The notes under the pieces: generated by a model
The model's input: the letters and a program-made list of their open reading frames with translations, nothing else
What the model was told of the DNA's origin: nothing
Databases searched by the model: none
NCBI GenBank assembly: GCA_965219305.1
Contig: OZ244725.1
Coordinates: 806,001 to 870,000, forward strand
DNA: 64,000 bases
From: DATHTS01 sp965219305
GTDB taxonomy: Bacteria > Acidobacteriota > Blastocatellia > Pyrinomonadales > Pyrinomonadaceae
Reading direction: 5' to 3'
Shown here: in pieces, positions 40,835 through 50,236 of the stretch
Layout: each line of letters opens with the position of its first letter
Numbering within the stretch: position 1 is the stretch's first letter
Made by a program: the position numbers and the translations under genes

Positions 40835-41902
40835 ATGGAAGAATTTTGGAAAGGAAAACGTGTTTTAATAACAGGACATACCGGATTCAAAGGCAGTTGG
40901 TTAACATTTTGGCTAAATCTGCTCGGTGCGGAAGTTTGCGGTTATTCTCTCGAAGCGGAATCGCAGCCGAATTTATTTGAGAATTTGTCTCTCGATAAAA
41001 AAATTCAGTCAAACATCGGTGACATTCGTTCTTTGGAAAATTTTTCTAAAATTATTTTGGATTTTCAACCCGAAATTGTTTTTCATTTAGCGGCTCAAAG
41101 CCTCGTTAGAAAATCTTACCGCGAACCTGTTGAAACTTACACGACAAACGTCATCGGAACGGTGAACGTTCTGGAAGCGATTCGGTCGGTCGAAAGCGTA
41201 AAATCGGTTGTAGTTATTACCACCGATAAAGTTTACGAAAACAAAGAATGGCATTGGTCATATCGTGAAAATGAACGACTCGGCGGTTTCGATCCATATT
41301 CAAATTCAAAAGCCTGTGCCGAACTTGCCGTTTCGGCTTATCGTAATTCGTTTTTCGCAGATTCCGACTGCCTGATTGCGACGACGCGCGCCGGAAATGT
41401 GATCGGCGGCGGCGATTGGTCGGAAGATCGTCTGTTGCCGGATGTATTTCGTTCGCTGATTTTCGGTGACGAACTCGTGATTCGCAATCCGAATTCGATA
41501 CGCCCGTGGCAGCACGTTTTTGAACCTTTAAACGGCTATATGTTATTAGCCGAAAATCTTTTTAACGGCGAAAAAGATTTTGCCGCCGCCTGGAATTTCG
41601 GAGCTGACGAAAAGGATTCGAAAACGGTCGGTATTATTTTGAATAAAATTAAAAATATCTGGAACGATCCCGTAAACTGGACTTTTTCCGACGGCGTTCA
41701 GCCGCACGAAGCGCGGCTTTTAAAACTAGACAGTTCAAAAGCGAAGTTTGACCTGAAATGGAATTCAAAATTAAATCTCGAAGAAGCCGTAAAACTTACA
41801 GCCGAATGGTATCGCGGATTTAAGGATAACGTAAATCTCGCGGAATTATCCGAAAAACAAATATTTTACTACCAAAATAAAGATGAAACTGACACCGCTT
41901 AA
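40835..41902 (+). CDS. rfbG: CDP-glucose 4,6-dehydratase
   Basis: An SDR of 355 residues: NAD loop GHTGFKGSW (14-22) and the catalytic pair Tyr155/Lys159 in YSNSK. HLAAQSLVRKSYREPVETY is typical of RfbG. It should make CDP-4-keto-6-deoxyglucose. The start directly follows the stop of rfbF, and the end overlaps the next gene by 20 bp. This three-gene coupling commits the products to a CDP-activated deoxysugar. Confidence 0.94.
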   Translation: MEEFWKGKRVLITGHTGFKGSWLTFWLNLLGAEVCGYSLEAESQPNLFENLSLDKKIQSNIGDIRSLENFSKIILDFQPEIVFHLAAQSLVRKSYREPVETYTTNVIGTVNVLEAIRSVESVKSVVVITTDKVYENKEWHWSYRENERLGGFDPYSNSKACAELAVSAYRNSFFADSDCLIATTRAGNVIGGGDWSEDRLLPDVFRSLIFGDELVIRNPNSIRPWQHVFEPLNGYMLLAENLFNGEKDFAAAWNFGADEKDSKTVGIILNKIKNIWNDPVNWTFSDGVQPHEARLLKLDSSKAKFDLKWNSKLNLEEAVKLTAEWYRGFKDNVNLAELSEKQIFYYQNKDETDTA

Positions 41903-42431
41903 ACTCGAAGGCGCATATCAAATAAATCTAAATCGCCTGAAAGATGAACGCGGATATTTTATGCGTTTTTTCGACCGAAATGTCTTCGCCGAACACGATT
42001 TACCGACAATTTGGGAACAGGAAAGTCTTTCTTACAATCGTGATAAAAATACGCTGCGCGGTCTTCATTTTCAAAATCCTCCGGTCGTCGAAGCAAAAAT
42101 CGTCCGCGTCGTAAGCGGTGCGATTTTAGACGTTTTGGTTGATTTGCGTAAAAATTCCAAAACCTACGGCGAATGGGAAATGATCGAGTTGTCGGAAGAA
42201 AACGAAACGGCTGTATTTATTCCGAAAGGTTTTGCACACGGTTTTTGCACGATTGCCGATAATACTTATATCGAATATAAAATTGATGTTCCTTATCAGC
42301 CAAATTTAGCCGACGGGATTCGTTGGAATGACAATTATTTATCAATAAAATGGGAAATTGAAAACCCGATTATTTCCGAACGCGATTCCGGTTTGCAATT
42401 TTTTGCCGACTTCGATTCGCCATTTTTGTAA
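41883..42431 (+). CDS. Second NDP-4-keto-sugar 3,5-epimerase (RfbC-like)
   Basis: A 182-residue RmlC-fold protein, with His62 in RGLHFQ and the VFIPKGFAHGF block. It is about as long as rfbC at 38527, but its sequence differs widely (for example RGYFMRFF in place of RGYFAETY). Placed directly behind rfbFG with a 20-bp overlap, it probably epimerises a CDP-4-keto-6-deoxyhexose at C3 and/or C5, rather than a dTDP sugar. Whether it is a full 3,5- or a single epimerase is unknown. Confidence 0.8.
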   Translation: MKLTPLKLEGAYQINLNRLKDERGYFMRFFDRNVFAEHDLPTIWEQESLSYNRDKNTLRGLHFQNPPVVEAKIVRVVSGAILDVLVDLRKNSKTYGEWEMIELSEENETAVFIPKGFAHGFCTIADNTYIEYKIDVPYQPNLADGIRWNDNYLSIKWEIENPIISERDSGLQFFADFDSPFL

Positions 42432-42469
42432 AAAAATGTATCATTATTTTTTCGTTGAATGTTTTCTAA

Positions 42470-43696
42470 ATGAATTGCCGCTTTTGTAAAAACTCTCTGA
42501 CACACGAATTTGTTGATCTGGTCAATAGTCCGCCGTCAAACTCATATCTTCGAGCCGAACAATTAAACCAGCCGGAGATTTTTTATCCGCTGCGCGTTTT
42601 CGTCTGTGAAAAATGTTTTCTCGTCCAGATTGACGAATATAAAAGTGCGGATGAAATTTTTGACGAAAATTACGCTTATTTTTCTTCGTTTTCAAAATCC
42701 TGGCTCGCTCATTCAAAAAACTACGTTGAAATGATGTGCGAACGCTTCGGTTTTGATGAAAATTCACAAATTATAGAGATCGCTTCTAACGACGGTTATT
42801 TACTTCAGTATTTCAAAGAAAAAAATATTCCCGTTCTCGGAATCGAACCGACTTTAAGCACGGCGCAGGCGGCACGCGAAAAAGGGATCGAATCTTTGAC
42901 TGAATTTTTCAGCGTGAAATTTGCGGAGCAATTAGTTTCACAAAATCGCCGCGCCGATCTGCTTTTAGGAAATAATGTTCTGGCTCACGTTCCCGACATA
43001 AATGATTTTGTCGGCGGTTTAAAAACGGCTTTAAAACCTGACGGAATAATCACGATGGAATTCCCACACGTTTTACAACTTGTTGAAAACAATCAATTTG
43101 ACACGATTTATCACGAACATTTTTCTTATCTTTCGCTGTTTACCACTCAAAAAATTTTTGCCGCGCAAAATCTAACGATTTTCGATGTCGAAGAAATTCC
43201 GACTCACGGCGGTTCACTGCGAATTTTTGCCGGACATTCCGGGAATAGTTCAATAGAAGTTTCCGAAAATGTTAAAAATCTTTTGGATAAAGAAAAACTG
43301 ACGGGTTTGATGAATTTGGATTATTATCTCGATTTCCAACCTAAAGTCGAAAAAATCAAAACCGACCTACTGACATTTTTAATCGAACAAAAAAGAAAAG
43401 GTAAAAAAGTCGCCGCTTACGGCGCGGCGGCAAAAGGCAATACTTTATTGAATTATTGCGGTGTAAAAAAAGATTTGATTAAATTTGTCGTGGACGCTTC
43501 GCCGCACAAACAAAATATGTTTTTGCCCGCAAGTCACATTCCGATTGTTGATGAGAGTTTTATCAAAAATGAAAAGCCGGATTTTGTTATAATTTTGCCT
43601 TGGAACATAAAAGATGAAATTATCGAACAAATTAACTATATAAAAGATTGGAATGGTCAAACTGTCGTCGCCGTGCCTGAATTAAAAGTTTTATGA
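42470..43696 (+). CDS. Sugar C-methyltransferase (TylC3/NovU-like)
   Basis: A 408-residue enzyme with an N-terminal zinc-binding region (Cys3/Cys6 and Cys46/Cys49), the SAM motif IIEIASNDGYLL (about 98-109) and a C-terminal domain with YGAAAKGNTLLNYCG. The FDTIYHEHFSYLS block is typical of NDP-sugar C-methyltransferases such as TylCIII, NovU and TcaB9. It would add a methyl to a ring carbon of a 4-keto sugar, giving a branched sugar. Site and substrate are inferred. It shares 4 bp with the aminotransferase gene. Confidence 0.9.
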   Translation: MNCRFCKNSLTHEFVDLVNSPPSNSYLRAEQLNQPEIFYPLRVFVCEKCFLVQIDEYKSADEIFDENYAYFSSFSKSWLAHSKNYVEMMCERFGFDENSQIIEIASNDGYLLQYFKEKNIPVLGIEPTLSTAQAAREKGIESLTEFFSVKFAEQLVSQNRRADLLLGNNVLAHVPDINDFVGGLKTALKPDGIITMEFPHVLQLVENNQFDTIYHEHFSYLSLFTTQKIFAAQNLTIFDVEEIPTHGGSLRIFAGHSGNSSIEVSENVKNLLDKEKLTGLMNLDYYLDFQPKVEKIKTDLLTFLIEQKRKGKKVAAYGAAAKGNTLLNYCGVKKDLIKFVVDASPHKQNMFLPASHIPIVDESFIKNEKPDFVIILPWNIKDEIIEQINYIKDWNGQTVVAVPELKVL

Positions 43697-44814
43697 CTGC
43701 CGAACAAAAAACTGAAAAAATCGCAATTACCAAACCTTCCATTAGTGATTTGGAAATCGAATATGTAAATGATGCAATTCGTAACGGTTGGGGCGCAAAC
43801 TGTTATGATTATATTTTTCGTTTTGAAAAAGCCTTTGCCGATTATCTCGGAAGCGAATTCGCAATGGCGACATCTTCCTGCACAGGTGCAATACATTTAG
43901 CGTTGATGGCACTCGGAGTCCAAAGCGGCGATGAAGTTATTCTCCCGGATATTACCTGGATCGCTTCGGTCGAACCGGTTTTATATATCGGTGCAAAACC
44001 CGTATTTGTTGATGTTCTGCCTGACAGTTGGTGTATTGATCCGCAAAAATTTGAAAAAGCCGTTACATCAAAAACCAAAGCCGTTATTCCCGTTCACGTT
44101 TACGGAAATATGTGCGAGATGGACGAAATAACGGCGATTGCCGAGAGATATAATATAAAAGTTTTAGAAGATGCCGCCGAAGGTTTAGGATCGGAATATA
44201 AAGGCAAAAAAGCCGGCAGCATCGGCGATGCCGGAGTTTTCTCTTTTCACGGAACGAAAACAATTTCGACGGGTGAAGGCGGAATTTTAGTAACCGACGA
44301 TCCGCAAGTAATTGAAAAAGCCAGAATCCTAAACGACCACGGTCGAAATCCTAAAGACAATAAAACATTTTGGATGCGTGATTACGGTTACAAATATAAA
44401 ATGTCGAATCTTCAAGCGGCGATGGGCTGCGCCCAGATCGAACGCGCCGACGAATTAGTTGAAAAGAAACGCCAAATTTTTAATTGGTATAAAGAAGAAT
44501 TTGAAGATTTTCCCTGCAAAATGAATCCTGAACCCGATTACGTTAAAAATAGTTTTTGGATGCCGACGGTTGTTTTTGACAGAGATTTAAATGTTAACCG
44601 TGACGGTTTGATAAATTATCTCAAAGAAAACAATATAGATTCGCGTCCGTTCTTTTATCCTCTAACTTCTCTGCCGATGTTTGAAGAAAAAAAGGAAAAT
44701 GAAGTTTCATATGATATTTACGACCGTGCGATAAATCTGCCGAGTCATCATGATTTGTCCAAAGATCAGGTTAAAAAAGTAATTAAAGCAGTAAAACAAT
44801 ATCTGGAAAAATGA
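43693..44814 (+). CDS. DegT/DnrJ/EryC1 sugar aminotransferase
   Basis: A PLP-dependent 373-residue aminotransferase. The internal aldimine Lys is in SFHGTKTISTGEGG (Lys189), with LEDAAEGLGS just before it and TSSCTGAIHLAL near 61. Similar to perosamine synthase (RfbE/Per) in overall layout. It would transfer an amino group from glutamate to a 4-keto (or 3-keto) sugar. The gene overlaps both neighbours by 4 bp (ATGA), so it is coupled to the C-methyltransferase and the NeuD-like acyltransferase. Confidence 0.92.
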   Translation: MTAEQKTEKIAITKPSISDLEIEYVNDAIRNGWGANCYDYIFRFEKAFADYLGSEFAMATSSCTGAIHLALMALGVQSGDEVILPDITWIASVEPVLYIGAKPVFVDVLPDSWCIDPQKFEKAVTSKTKAVIPVHVYGNMCEMDEITAIAERYNIKVLEDAAEGLGSEYKGKKAGSIGDAGVFSFHGTKTISTGEGGILVTDDPQVIEKARILNDHGRNPKDNKTFWMRDYGYKYKMSNLQAAMGCAQIERADELVEKKRQIFNWYKEEFEDFPCKMNPEPDYVKNSFWMPTVVFDRDLNVNRDGLINYLKENNIDSRPFFYPLTSLPMFEEKKENEVSYDIYDRAINLPSHHDLSKDQVKKVIKAVKQYLEK

Positions 44815-45482
44815 AAATTATTTTTTTAGGCGCAAATAATCCTGAAACCATTCGGGATATTTCCGCACAAAAGCAGAAAGATCCTAGTTTCGAGGTTGTC
44901 GGCTTTTTAGATAATGACGAAAACAAAATCGGAAATTTTTTTCAAGGCTATAAGGTATTAGGCAAAATGAAGAATGCCTCACATTTGGTAAATTTAGACG
45001 ATGTAAGATTTTTGAATTTAATAACTCGGGACTGCAAAACAAGACTAATTACTACGTTCGAAATAGTTAATCTTGGAGGTAAATTCACAAATCTAATTCA
45101 TCCAAATGTCAATCTGGAAAAAGTTGAAGTCGGAAACGGAGTTTATATTCAAGAAAATGCCGTTTTACAAGCCGAAAGTGAAATTGGCAATAATTGTGCA
45201 ATCAATACTTGTTCAATAGTTTCACACGAAACAAAGTTGGGTCATTCGGTTTTTCTTGCGCCCGGTTGTCATTTAGCCGGATGTATAACGGTTGAGGAAG
45301 GAGTTTTTTTCGGAATCGGCTCAACTGTAATGCCAAGACTCAAAATCGGAAAATGGTCTGTAATCGGAGCAGGAAGTGTTGTCACTAAAGACGTTCCGCC
45401 ATACAGCATTGTTGCTGGAAATCCGGCTAAAATAATACGATCAGTTAAACCTGAATTTGAACCGCGAAATATTTTAATATAA
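44811..45482 (+). CDS. NeuD-like sugar O/N-acyltransferase
   Basis: A 223-residue protein with an N-terminal Rossmann-like domain (IFLGANNPETIRDI, VVGFLDNDENKIG) and a C-terminal left-handed beta-helix of hexapeptide repeats (IQENAVLQAESEIGNNCAI, GAGSVVTKDVPPYSIVAGNPAKII). This is the NeuD/PglD layout. Behind an aminotransferase, N-acylation of the new amino group is likely, inferred from order. It overlaps the aminotransferase by 4 bp. Confidence 0.87.
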   Translation: MKIIFLGANNPETIRDISAQKQKDPSFEVVGFLDNDENKIGNFFQGYKVLGKMKNASHLVNLDDVRFLNLITRDCKTRLITTFEIVNLGGKFTNLIHPNVNLEKVEVGNGVYIQENAVLQAESEIGNNCAINTCSIVSHETKLGHSVFLAPGCHLAGCITVEEGVFFGIGSTVMPRLKIGKWSVIGAGSVVTKDVPPYSIVAGNPAKIIRSVKPEFEPRNILI

Positions 45483-45484
45483 TT

Positions 45485-46222
45485 ATGCACCCTAAAATCG
45501 AAGAATTTTTAATAGAAAAAAAACAAAATATAGAATCACTTGGAAAACAAAAAAATTTACAAGAACTCGGACTTTCTTTTTTAGTAAAAACTGCTGAAAG
45601 TAAATATTCATATAACTTTTCGTGGTTAGGAATACCGATTATTCAATTCCCGCAAGATATGATTGCCTTGCAGGAAATTATATGGAATGTTAAACCTGAT
45701 TTAATTATCGAAACTGGAGTTGCTCACGGCGGCTCGCTAGTTCTCTCGGCATCAATACTCGAATTAATCGGTAATGACGGTTTAGTTGTCGGGATTGATA
45801 TTGATATACGTCAACATAATCGTGAAGCGATAGAAAATCATCCGATGTTCAAGCGCATAAAACTACTCGAAGGCTCATCTGTTTCCGATGAAATTTTGCA
45901 AAAAGTAACAGAAATTGCTAAATCAAGAAATAATATATTGGTTATTCTTGATTCCAATCATACTCACGATCATGTCTCGGAAGAATTGAAAAAATACAGT
46001 CCATTTGTTTCTACTGATAGTTACTGTATAGTTTTCGATACTGTAATTGAAGATATGCCCGAAGATTCATTTCCCGACCGACCTTGGGGAAAAGGTAATA
46101 ATGCCAAGACAGCCGTCTGGGAATTTCTCAAAGAAAACGAAAATTTTATCATTGATAAAGAAATCGAAAATAAACTTCTTATAACGGTTGCGCCTGACGG
46201 CTATTTAAAAAGAATTAAATAA
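45485..46222 (+). CDS. CmcI-like (cephalosporin hydroxylase family) methyltransferase
   Basis: A 245-residue protein of the CmcI/cephalosporin-hydroxylase family: the LIIETGVAHGGSLVLSAS SAM-binding block (about 78-95), GIDIDIR and the ILDSNHTHDHVSEELKKYSPFV segment. Family members in glycan loci methylate sugar hydroxyls (for example rhamnosyl O-methyltransferases), so O-methylation of a sugar is likely; the hydroxylase name is historical. It follows the NeuD-like gene after 2 bp. A 147-bp gap separates it from the flippase. Confidence 0.86.
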   Translation: MHPKIEEFLIEKKQNIESLGKQKNLQELGLSFLVKTAESKYSYNFSWLGIPIIQFPQDMIALQEIIWNVKPDLIIETGVAHGGSLVLSASILELIGNDGLVVGIDIDIRQHNREAIENHPMFKRIKLLEGSSVSDEILQKVTEIAKSRNNILVILDSNHTHDHVSEELKKYSPFVSTDSYCIVFDTVIEDMPEDSFPDRPWGKGNNAKTAVWEFLKENENFIIDKEIENKLLITVAPDGYLKRIK

Positions 46223-46369
46223 TAAAATCAGTACAGTAAAAGAAGAAACGGCTTTGTCTTCTCTAACAACTCAGATCGAATGTAAACAAGGATATTTAAA
46301 ATGCAAACGATTTGGGATTAAATATTAACAATTACCATTTTGAAACTTGGTTAAGGAAAATCATTAAAA

Positions 46370-47914
46370 ATGTTTGATAAGGTTTTTTCAACCAAGATAA
46401 ATGTTGCGGCAAATTTCGTCGGCAGTATTTGGGCGGCAATTCTGGGAATTGTTTTTGTTCGTATTTACCTACAGTATATTTCCATTGAAGCCTATGGTTT
46501 GATCGGTGTTTTCACAAGTATTCAAACTTTTATTATCCTGCTCGATTTCGGACTCTCCCCGACATTTAACCGTGAAATCGCCCGCCTTTCCGCTTTAAAA
46601 AATAAAGCTCAGGAAATGCATGATCTAAAACGCACTTTAGAAACGCCTAATTGGATTTTCGCCATCATCATTGCTGTATTATTAGTTATCTGTTCTCCGA
46701 TAATTTCCAACTATTGGTTACAGCCCAAAAGTTTATCAATTACAACAGTTACTAATTCATTAATCCTTATAAGTATTAATGTCGCCATTCAGTTTATAAT
46801 GAGCTTTTATGTCGGCGGTTTATTAGGATTACAAAAACAAGTTTTACTAAACGTAATTAATATAGTTTGCGGAACTTTGCGCTCCGTCGGCGCATTTTTT
46901 GTTTTAGCATTTGTATCGCCGACGATTGAAGCGTTTCTGATTTGGCAAACTATCATTGTTATTCTTCAATTTGTTCTGATACTTTTTTTTCTAAATAAAA
47001 GTTTACCTGTTTCTCCTTCTAAAGGTCATTTTCAAAAAGAAGTGCTACGGAAAATCTGGCGATTTGCTATCGGAGTTACAGGAATTACTTTTGTCAGTTT
47101 AATTTTGACTCAAACGGATAAAATTATTTTGAGCCGAATGCTGAATTTAGAAATTTTCGGATTCTATACACTGGCTATTACGATTGCAAATATGGCAATT
47201 ATGCCGATTGTCAGCGCAATGAATAACGCATCTTTTCCCAAATTCTCGATGTTTGTTTCAAATGACGATGAAGAATCTTTGAGAAAATTTTATCATCGAA
47301 CGTGCCAATCATTATCTATGATAGTGATTCCGATTGTAAGTATTCTCTCGCTTTTTTCTTATCAAATTTTGATGCTTTGGATAGGAGATGAAAAAATTGC
47401 CAGTAATACATATTTATTGATGACACTTGTCGTGATCGGAACAGGATTAAACGGTTTGGTAAATTTGCCGTATCATTTACAGCTTGCGTATGGATGGACA
47501 AAATTATCTTTTTATGTAAATGTTGTAGCAATTTTTATTCTCGTTCCTTTAATGATTTGGGGAGTTTATGTTTACGGGGCAATTGGCGGCGCAATCTCCT
47601 GGATAGTAATAAACGGTCTCAGCATTTTAATCGCAGTGCAGATAATGCACCGACGAATTCTGAAAGAAGATATGATGAAGTGGTATTTTGAAGACATAAC
47701 AATTCCGGCGGTTGTGTCATTAACAATTGCCTGTTCTGCTAAATTGCTTCTTTCAATGAGCGGATCGAGAATAGAAATTTTGTTAAAAATAATGTTAATT
47801 TCTTTTCTTACATTATTTTTTACTGTTCTTTCGACAAAAGTAGGAAGAGAACTATTGAGAAATTTAATGACTCAACTAACTTTCTTTTCAACCAAAATTT
47901 TGAGAAGATCATAA
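46370..47914 (+). CDS. Polysaccharide flippase (Wzx/RfbX-like)
   Basis: A 514-residue protein with about 12-14 transmembrane helices. The N-terminal FVGSIWAAILGIVFVRIYLQYISIEAYGLIGVF and GITFVSLILTQTDKIILSRMLNLEIFGFYTLAITIANM blocks are the MATE/PST-family signature. It should flip undecaprenyl-linked O-antigen repeat units across the inner membrane. AAGGAAA precedes the ATG. No Wzz or Wzc is adjacent. Confidence 0.9.
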   Translation: MFDKVFSTKINVAANFVGSIWAAILGIVFVRIYLQYISIEAYGLIGVFTSIQTFIILLDFGLSPTFNREIARLSALKNKAQEMHDLKRTLETPNWIFAIIIAVLLVICSPIISNYWLQPKSLSITTVTNSLILISINVAIQFIMSFYVGGLLGLQKQVLLNVINIVCGTLRSVGAFFVLAFVSPTIEAFLIWQTIIVILQFVLILFFLNKSLPVSPSKGHFQKEVLRKIWRFAIGVTGITFVSLILTQTDKIILSRMLNLEIFGFYTLAITIANMAIMPIVSAMNNASFPKFSMFVSNDDEESLRKFYHRTCQSLSMIVIPIVSILSLFSYQILMLWIGDEKIASNTYLLMTLVVIGTGLNGLVNLPYHLQLAYGWTKLSFYVNVVAIFILVPLMIWGVYVYGAIGGAISWIVINGLSILIAVQIMHRRILKEDMMKWYFEDITIPAVVSLTIACSAKLLLSMSGSRIEILLKIMLISFLTLFFTVLSTKVGRELLRNLMTQLTFFSTKILRRS

Positions 47915-47948
47915 ATTCTTAAGTTGTCGTCAAATTTATAAAAGCTGA

Positions 47949-49193
47949 ATGAGTAACGTTTCACCATTATTTTCCATTGTCCTTCCCACGCTTAATCGGG
48001 CATCATATTTAGAATCGGCTATCAAATCAGTATTAAATCAATCTTTCAAAGATTTTGAGTTAATTATTTCAAACAATTCATCAACTGATAATACCGAAGA
48101 AATTATTTTAAGTTTTGACGATAACCGCATTGTGTATGTAAAAACCGATTCTCAATTGCCAATGGATAAACATTGGGAATTTGCATTAAGTAAAGCTAAA
48201 GGCGAATATGTAACATTTTTGGGAGATGATGATGCTTACAGTCATATTTATTTACAGTCCATTGCCGAAATTATTAATAAGCACGATTCAGAAATAGTGG
48301 CTTGCAGAATGGCGGATTATTATTATGAAGAGATCAAACAAGATTACGGCTTCAATATAAATGCAGATTCTTTACTAACTTATAAATTTGATAACGGTTT
48401 GTCTATTTATGATTCACCGCAAATCATAAATAATATCTTCGCAACTGCAAATCTGATTAACTCTCCAGTATCTGAAGAATTTCAAGCTCCGCAACTGATC
48501 AATACTGTATATAAACGTCAACTATTTTCCAAATTAAAGGATAAATATAATAATGTTTTTCCTCATAATTTATCTGGTGATTATTATCTGGCAATAATGA
48601 CGTTAAATTTAACCGATAAATACTATTTTCTAAATTCGCCTCTTTCATTTCACGGTGTTTCCTCTGCCAGCACCACAGTTTCTATAAGCAAAAGTAACAA
48701 AAAAGACAAGTCATCCAATAATTCTTCCTCTATTATGCAGTTAAATAATGCACCTTTAAAAACATTTACTCCGATAAATTTCGTTGTGGATGCCATTCTC
48801 GAAGCAAAATTTAAATTAGGAAGTGATTTGGATTATATTCAATTAGAATACACAAATTATATCAGAATGCTTCTCGGTATAATTTACAATCGTGAATTGG
48901 CTGGTGCGGACGTTGCGGCGGAAAAAGCTGAAATCAAAGAGTTTATTGCGCTTCAAGATAAAGAAATCAGGCAGGAATTAAAGTCGGATGTATTAAACTG
49001 GAAAACCGTGCTTAAAAACTTTTTGCGTTCTAAAATTTATAATACAAAAATTTATGATTTATTAATGAAAAGACATAACGCTCCGGTTCATCCACAACTA
49101 ATTATCGAAGGACGCGAGAACGGATTCAGCAATATCGAAGAGTGCGGACAGGTTGTCGGAAAAGAATTTTTAGATAAATTTGCAGGAAAATGA
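47949..49193 (+). CDS. GT2 family glycosyltransferase
   Basis: A 414-residue GT2 enzyme: opening LFSIVLPTLNRASYLESAI, nucleotide loop SNNSSTDNT (41-49) and metal-site-like GDDDAY (about 93-98). A long C-terminal part beyond about 280 has no assigned domain. The family's typical second Asp is present. Starts 34 bp after the flippase. Acceptor unknown; it is one of several glycosyltransferases in this locus and probably adds one repeat-unit sugar. Confidence 0.88.
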   Translation: MSNVSPLFSIVLPTLNRASYLESAIKSVLNQSFKDFELIISNNSSTDNTEEIILSFDDNRIVYVKTDSQLPMDKHWEFALSKAKGEYVTFLGDDDAYSHIYLQSIAEIINKHDSEIVACRMADYYYEEIKQDYGFNINADSLLTYKFDNGLSIYDSPQIINNIFATANLINSPVSEEFQAPQLINTVYKRQLFSKLKDKYNNVFPHNLSGDYYLAIMTLNLTDKYYFLNSPLSFHGVSSASTTVSISKSNKKDKSSNNSSSIMQLNNAPLKTFTPINFVVDAILEAKFKLGSDLDYIQLEYTNYIRMLLGIIYNRELAGADVAAEKAEIKEFIALQDKEIRQELKSDVLNWKTVLKNFLRSKIYNTKIYDLLMKRHNAPVHPQLIIEGRENGFSNIEECGQVVGKEFLDKFAGK

Positions 49194-49231
49194 TAGTTCA
49201 TAGATTGTATAATTTATAGTTTTTGAGGTTA

Positions 49232-50224
49232 ATGAAAATTTCTATCGCATTATGCACATATAACGGTGAAAAATTTTTGGAAGAACAGTTAAACAGTTTT
49301 CTCCGTCAAACCCGGCTGCCCGATGAAATAGTAATTTGTGATGACGGTTCAAATGATTCTACCGAAAACATAGTTAAGAATTTCTCGAAAAAATCTCTAT
49401 TTCCCATTAACTTTTACAAAAATAAAAAAAATATCGGTTCAACGAAAAACTTTGAAAAAGCGATCGGTTTATGTTCCGGCGATTTGATTTTTCTGTCAGA
49501 TCAGGACGATGTCTGGGAAAATAAAAAAATCGCAATAATGGAAAGTATCTTTCAAAAAGATTCCGAAGTTATTCTCGCTTTTAGTGACGCTGAATTGGTT
49601 GACGAAAATCTTGTTTCTTTAAACACAAATCTTTGGAAAACGACTTTTGATGATAAAAAGAGAGAAAGTATTTCTGAAAATAATTTTTATAAAATTTTTC
49701 TAAAAGAAGGAATTATCACGGGTGCGACGGCTTGTTTCAGCAGTGAATTAAAAAATTATATTTTACCGATTCCGATTTTGGGAAATTTTATTCACGACGG
49801 ATGGATCGCATTAGTTGCGGCAAGAATTGGCAAGGTGGTATTTTTATCTGAAACTCTGATTAAATATCGTCAGCATTCGAATCAGCAAATTGGTGCGGCA
49901 AAAGCCAAACGGCAAAAACCGTTTTCGGAAATTTTGGCGACTCATAAAAAGGATTTAAAGGAAATTAACGAACTAATATCACAATTTAGCAGCAGGAAGT
50001 TAAATGACAATTCAAAAACTACCGAATTCAGAGAAATGTTGGTAGAATTAAGAAGCGACAAAACGGATTTGATTCAGCATCTTGAATTCAGATCGAGTTT
50101 ACCGAAAAGTATTTTAAGCAGATTTTTTAAAATTTTTATTGAAGTCAGAAAAGGAAACTATCATCGGTTTGAACGCGGTTATTTGACTGCCGGTAAAGAT
50201 TTGCTTATTAAACTTCCTCAATAA
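49232..50224 (+). CDS. GT2 family glycosyltransferase (rhamnosyltransferase-like)
   Basis: A 330-residue GT2 enzyme: MKISIALCTYNGEKFLEEQL, nucleotide loop CDDGSNDST (36-44) and the SDQDDVWE metal-site motif (about 90-97), which is typical of WcaA/rhamnosyltransferase-like enzymes. I used the ATG at 49232 with GAGG close upstream; an in-frame TTG lies 9 bp earlier. A predicted C-terminal helix-rich domain follows. The donor is not certain. Confidence 0.88.
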   Translation: MKISIALCTYNGEKFLEEQLNSFLRQTRLPDEIVICDDGSNDSTENIVKNFSKKSLFPINFYKNKKNIGSTKNFEKAIGLCSGDLIFLSDQDDVWENKKIAIMESIFQKDSEVILAFSDAELVDENLVSLNTNLWKTTFDDKKRESISENNFYKIFLKEGIITGATACFSSELKNYILPIPILGNFIHDGWIALVAARIGKVVFLSETLIKYRQHSNQQIGAAKAKRQKPFSEILATHKKDLKEINELISQFSSRKLNDNSKTTEFREMLVELRSDKTDLIQHLEFRSSLPKSILSRFFKIFIEVRKGNYHRFERGYLTAGKDLLIKLPQ

Positions 50225-50236
50225 ACTTTTATTTAT

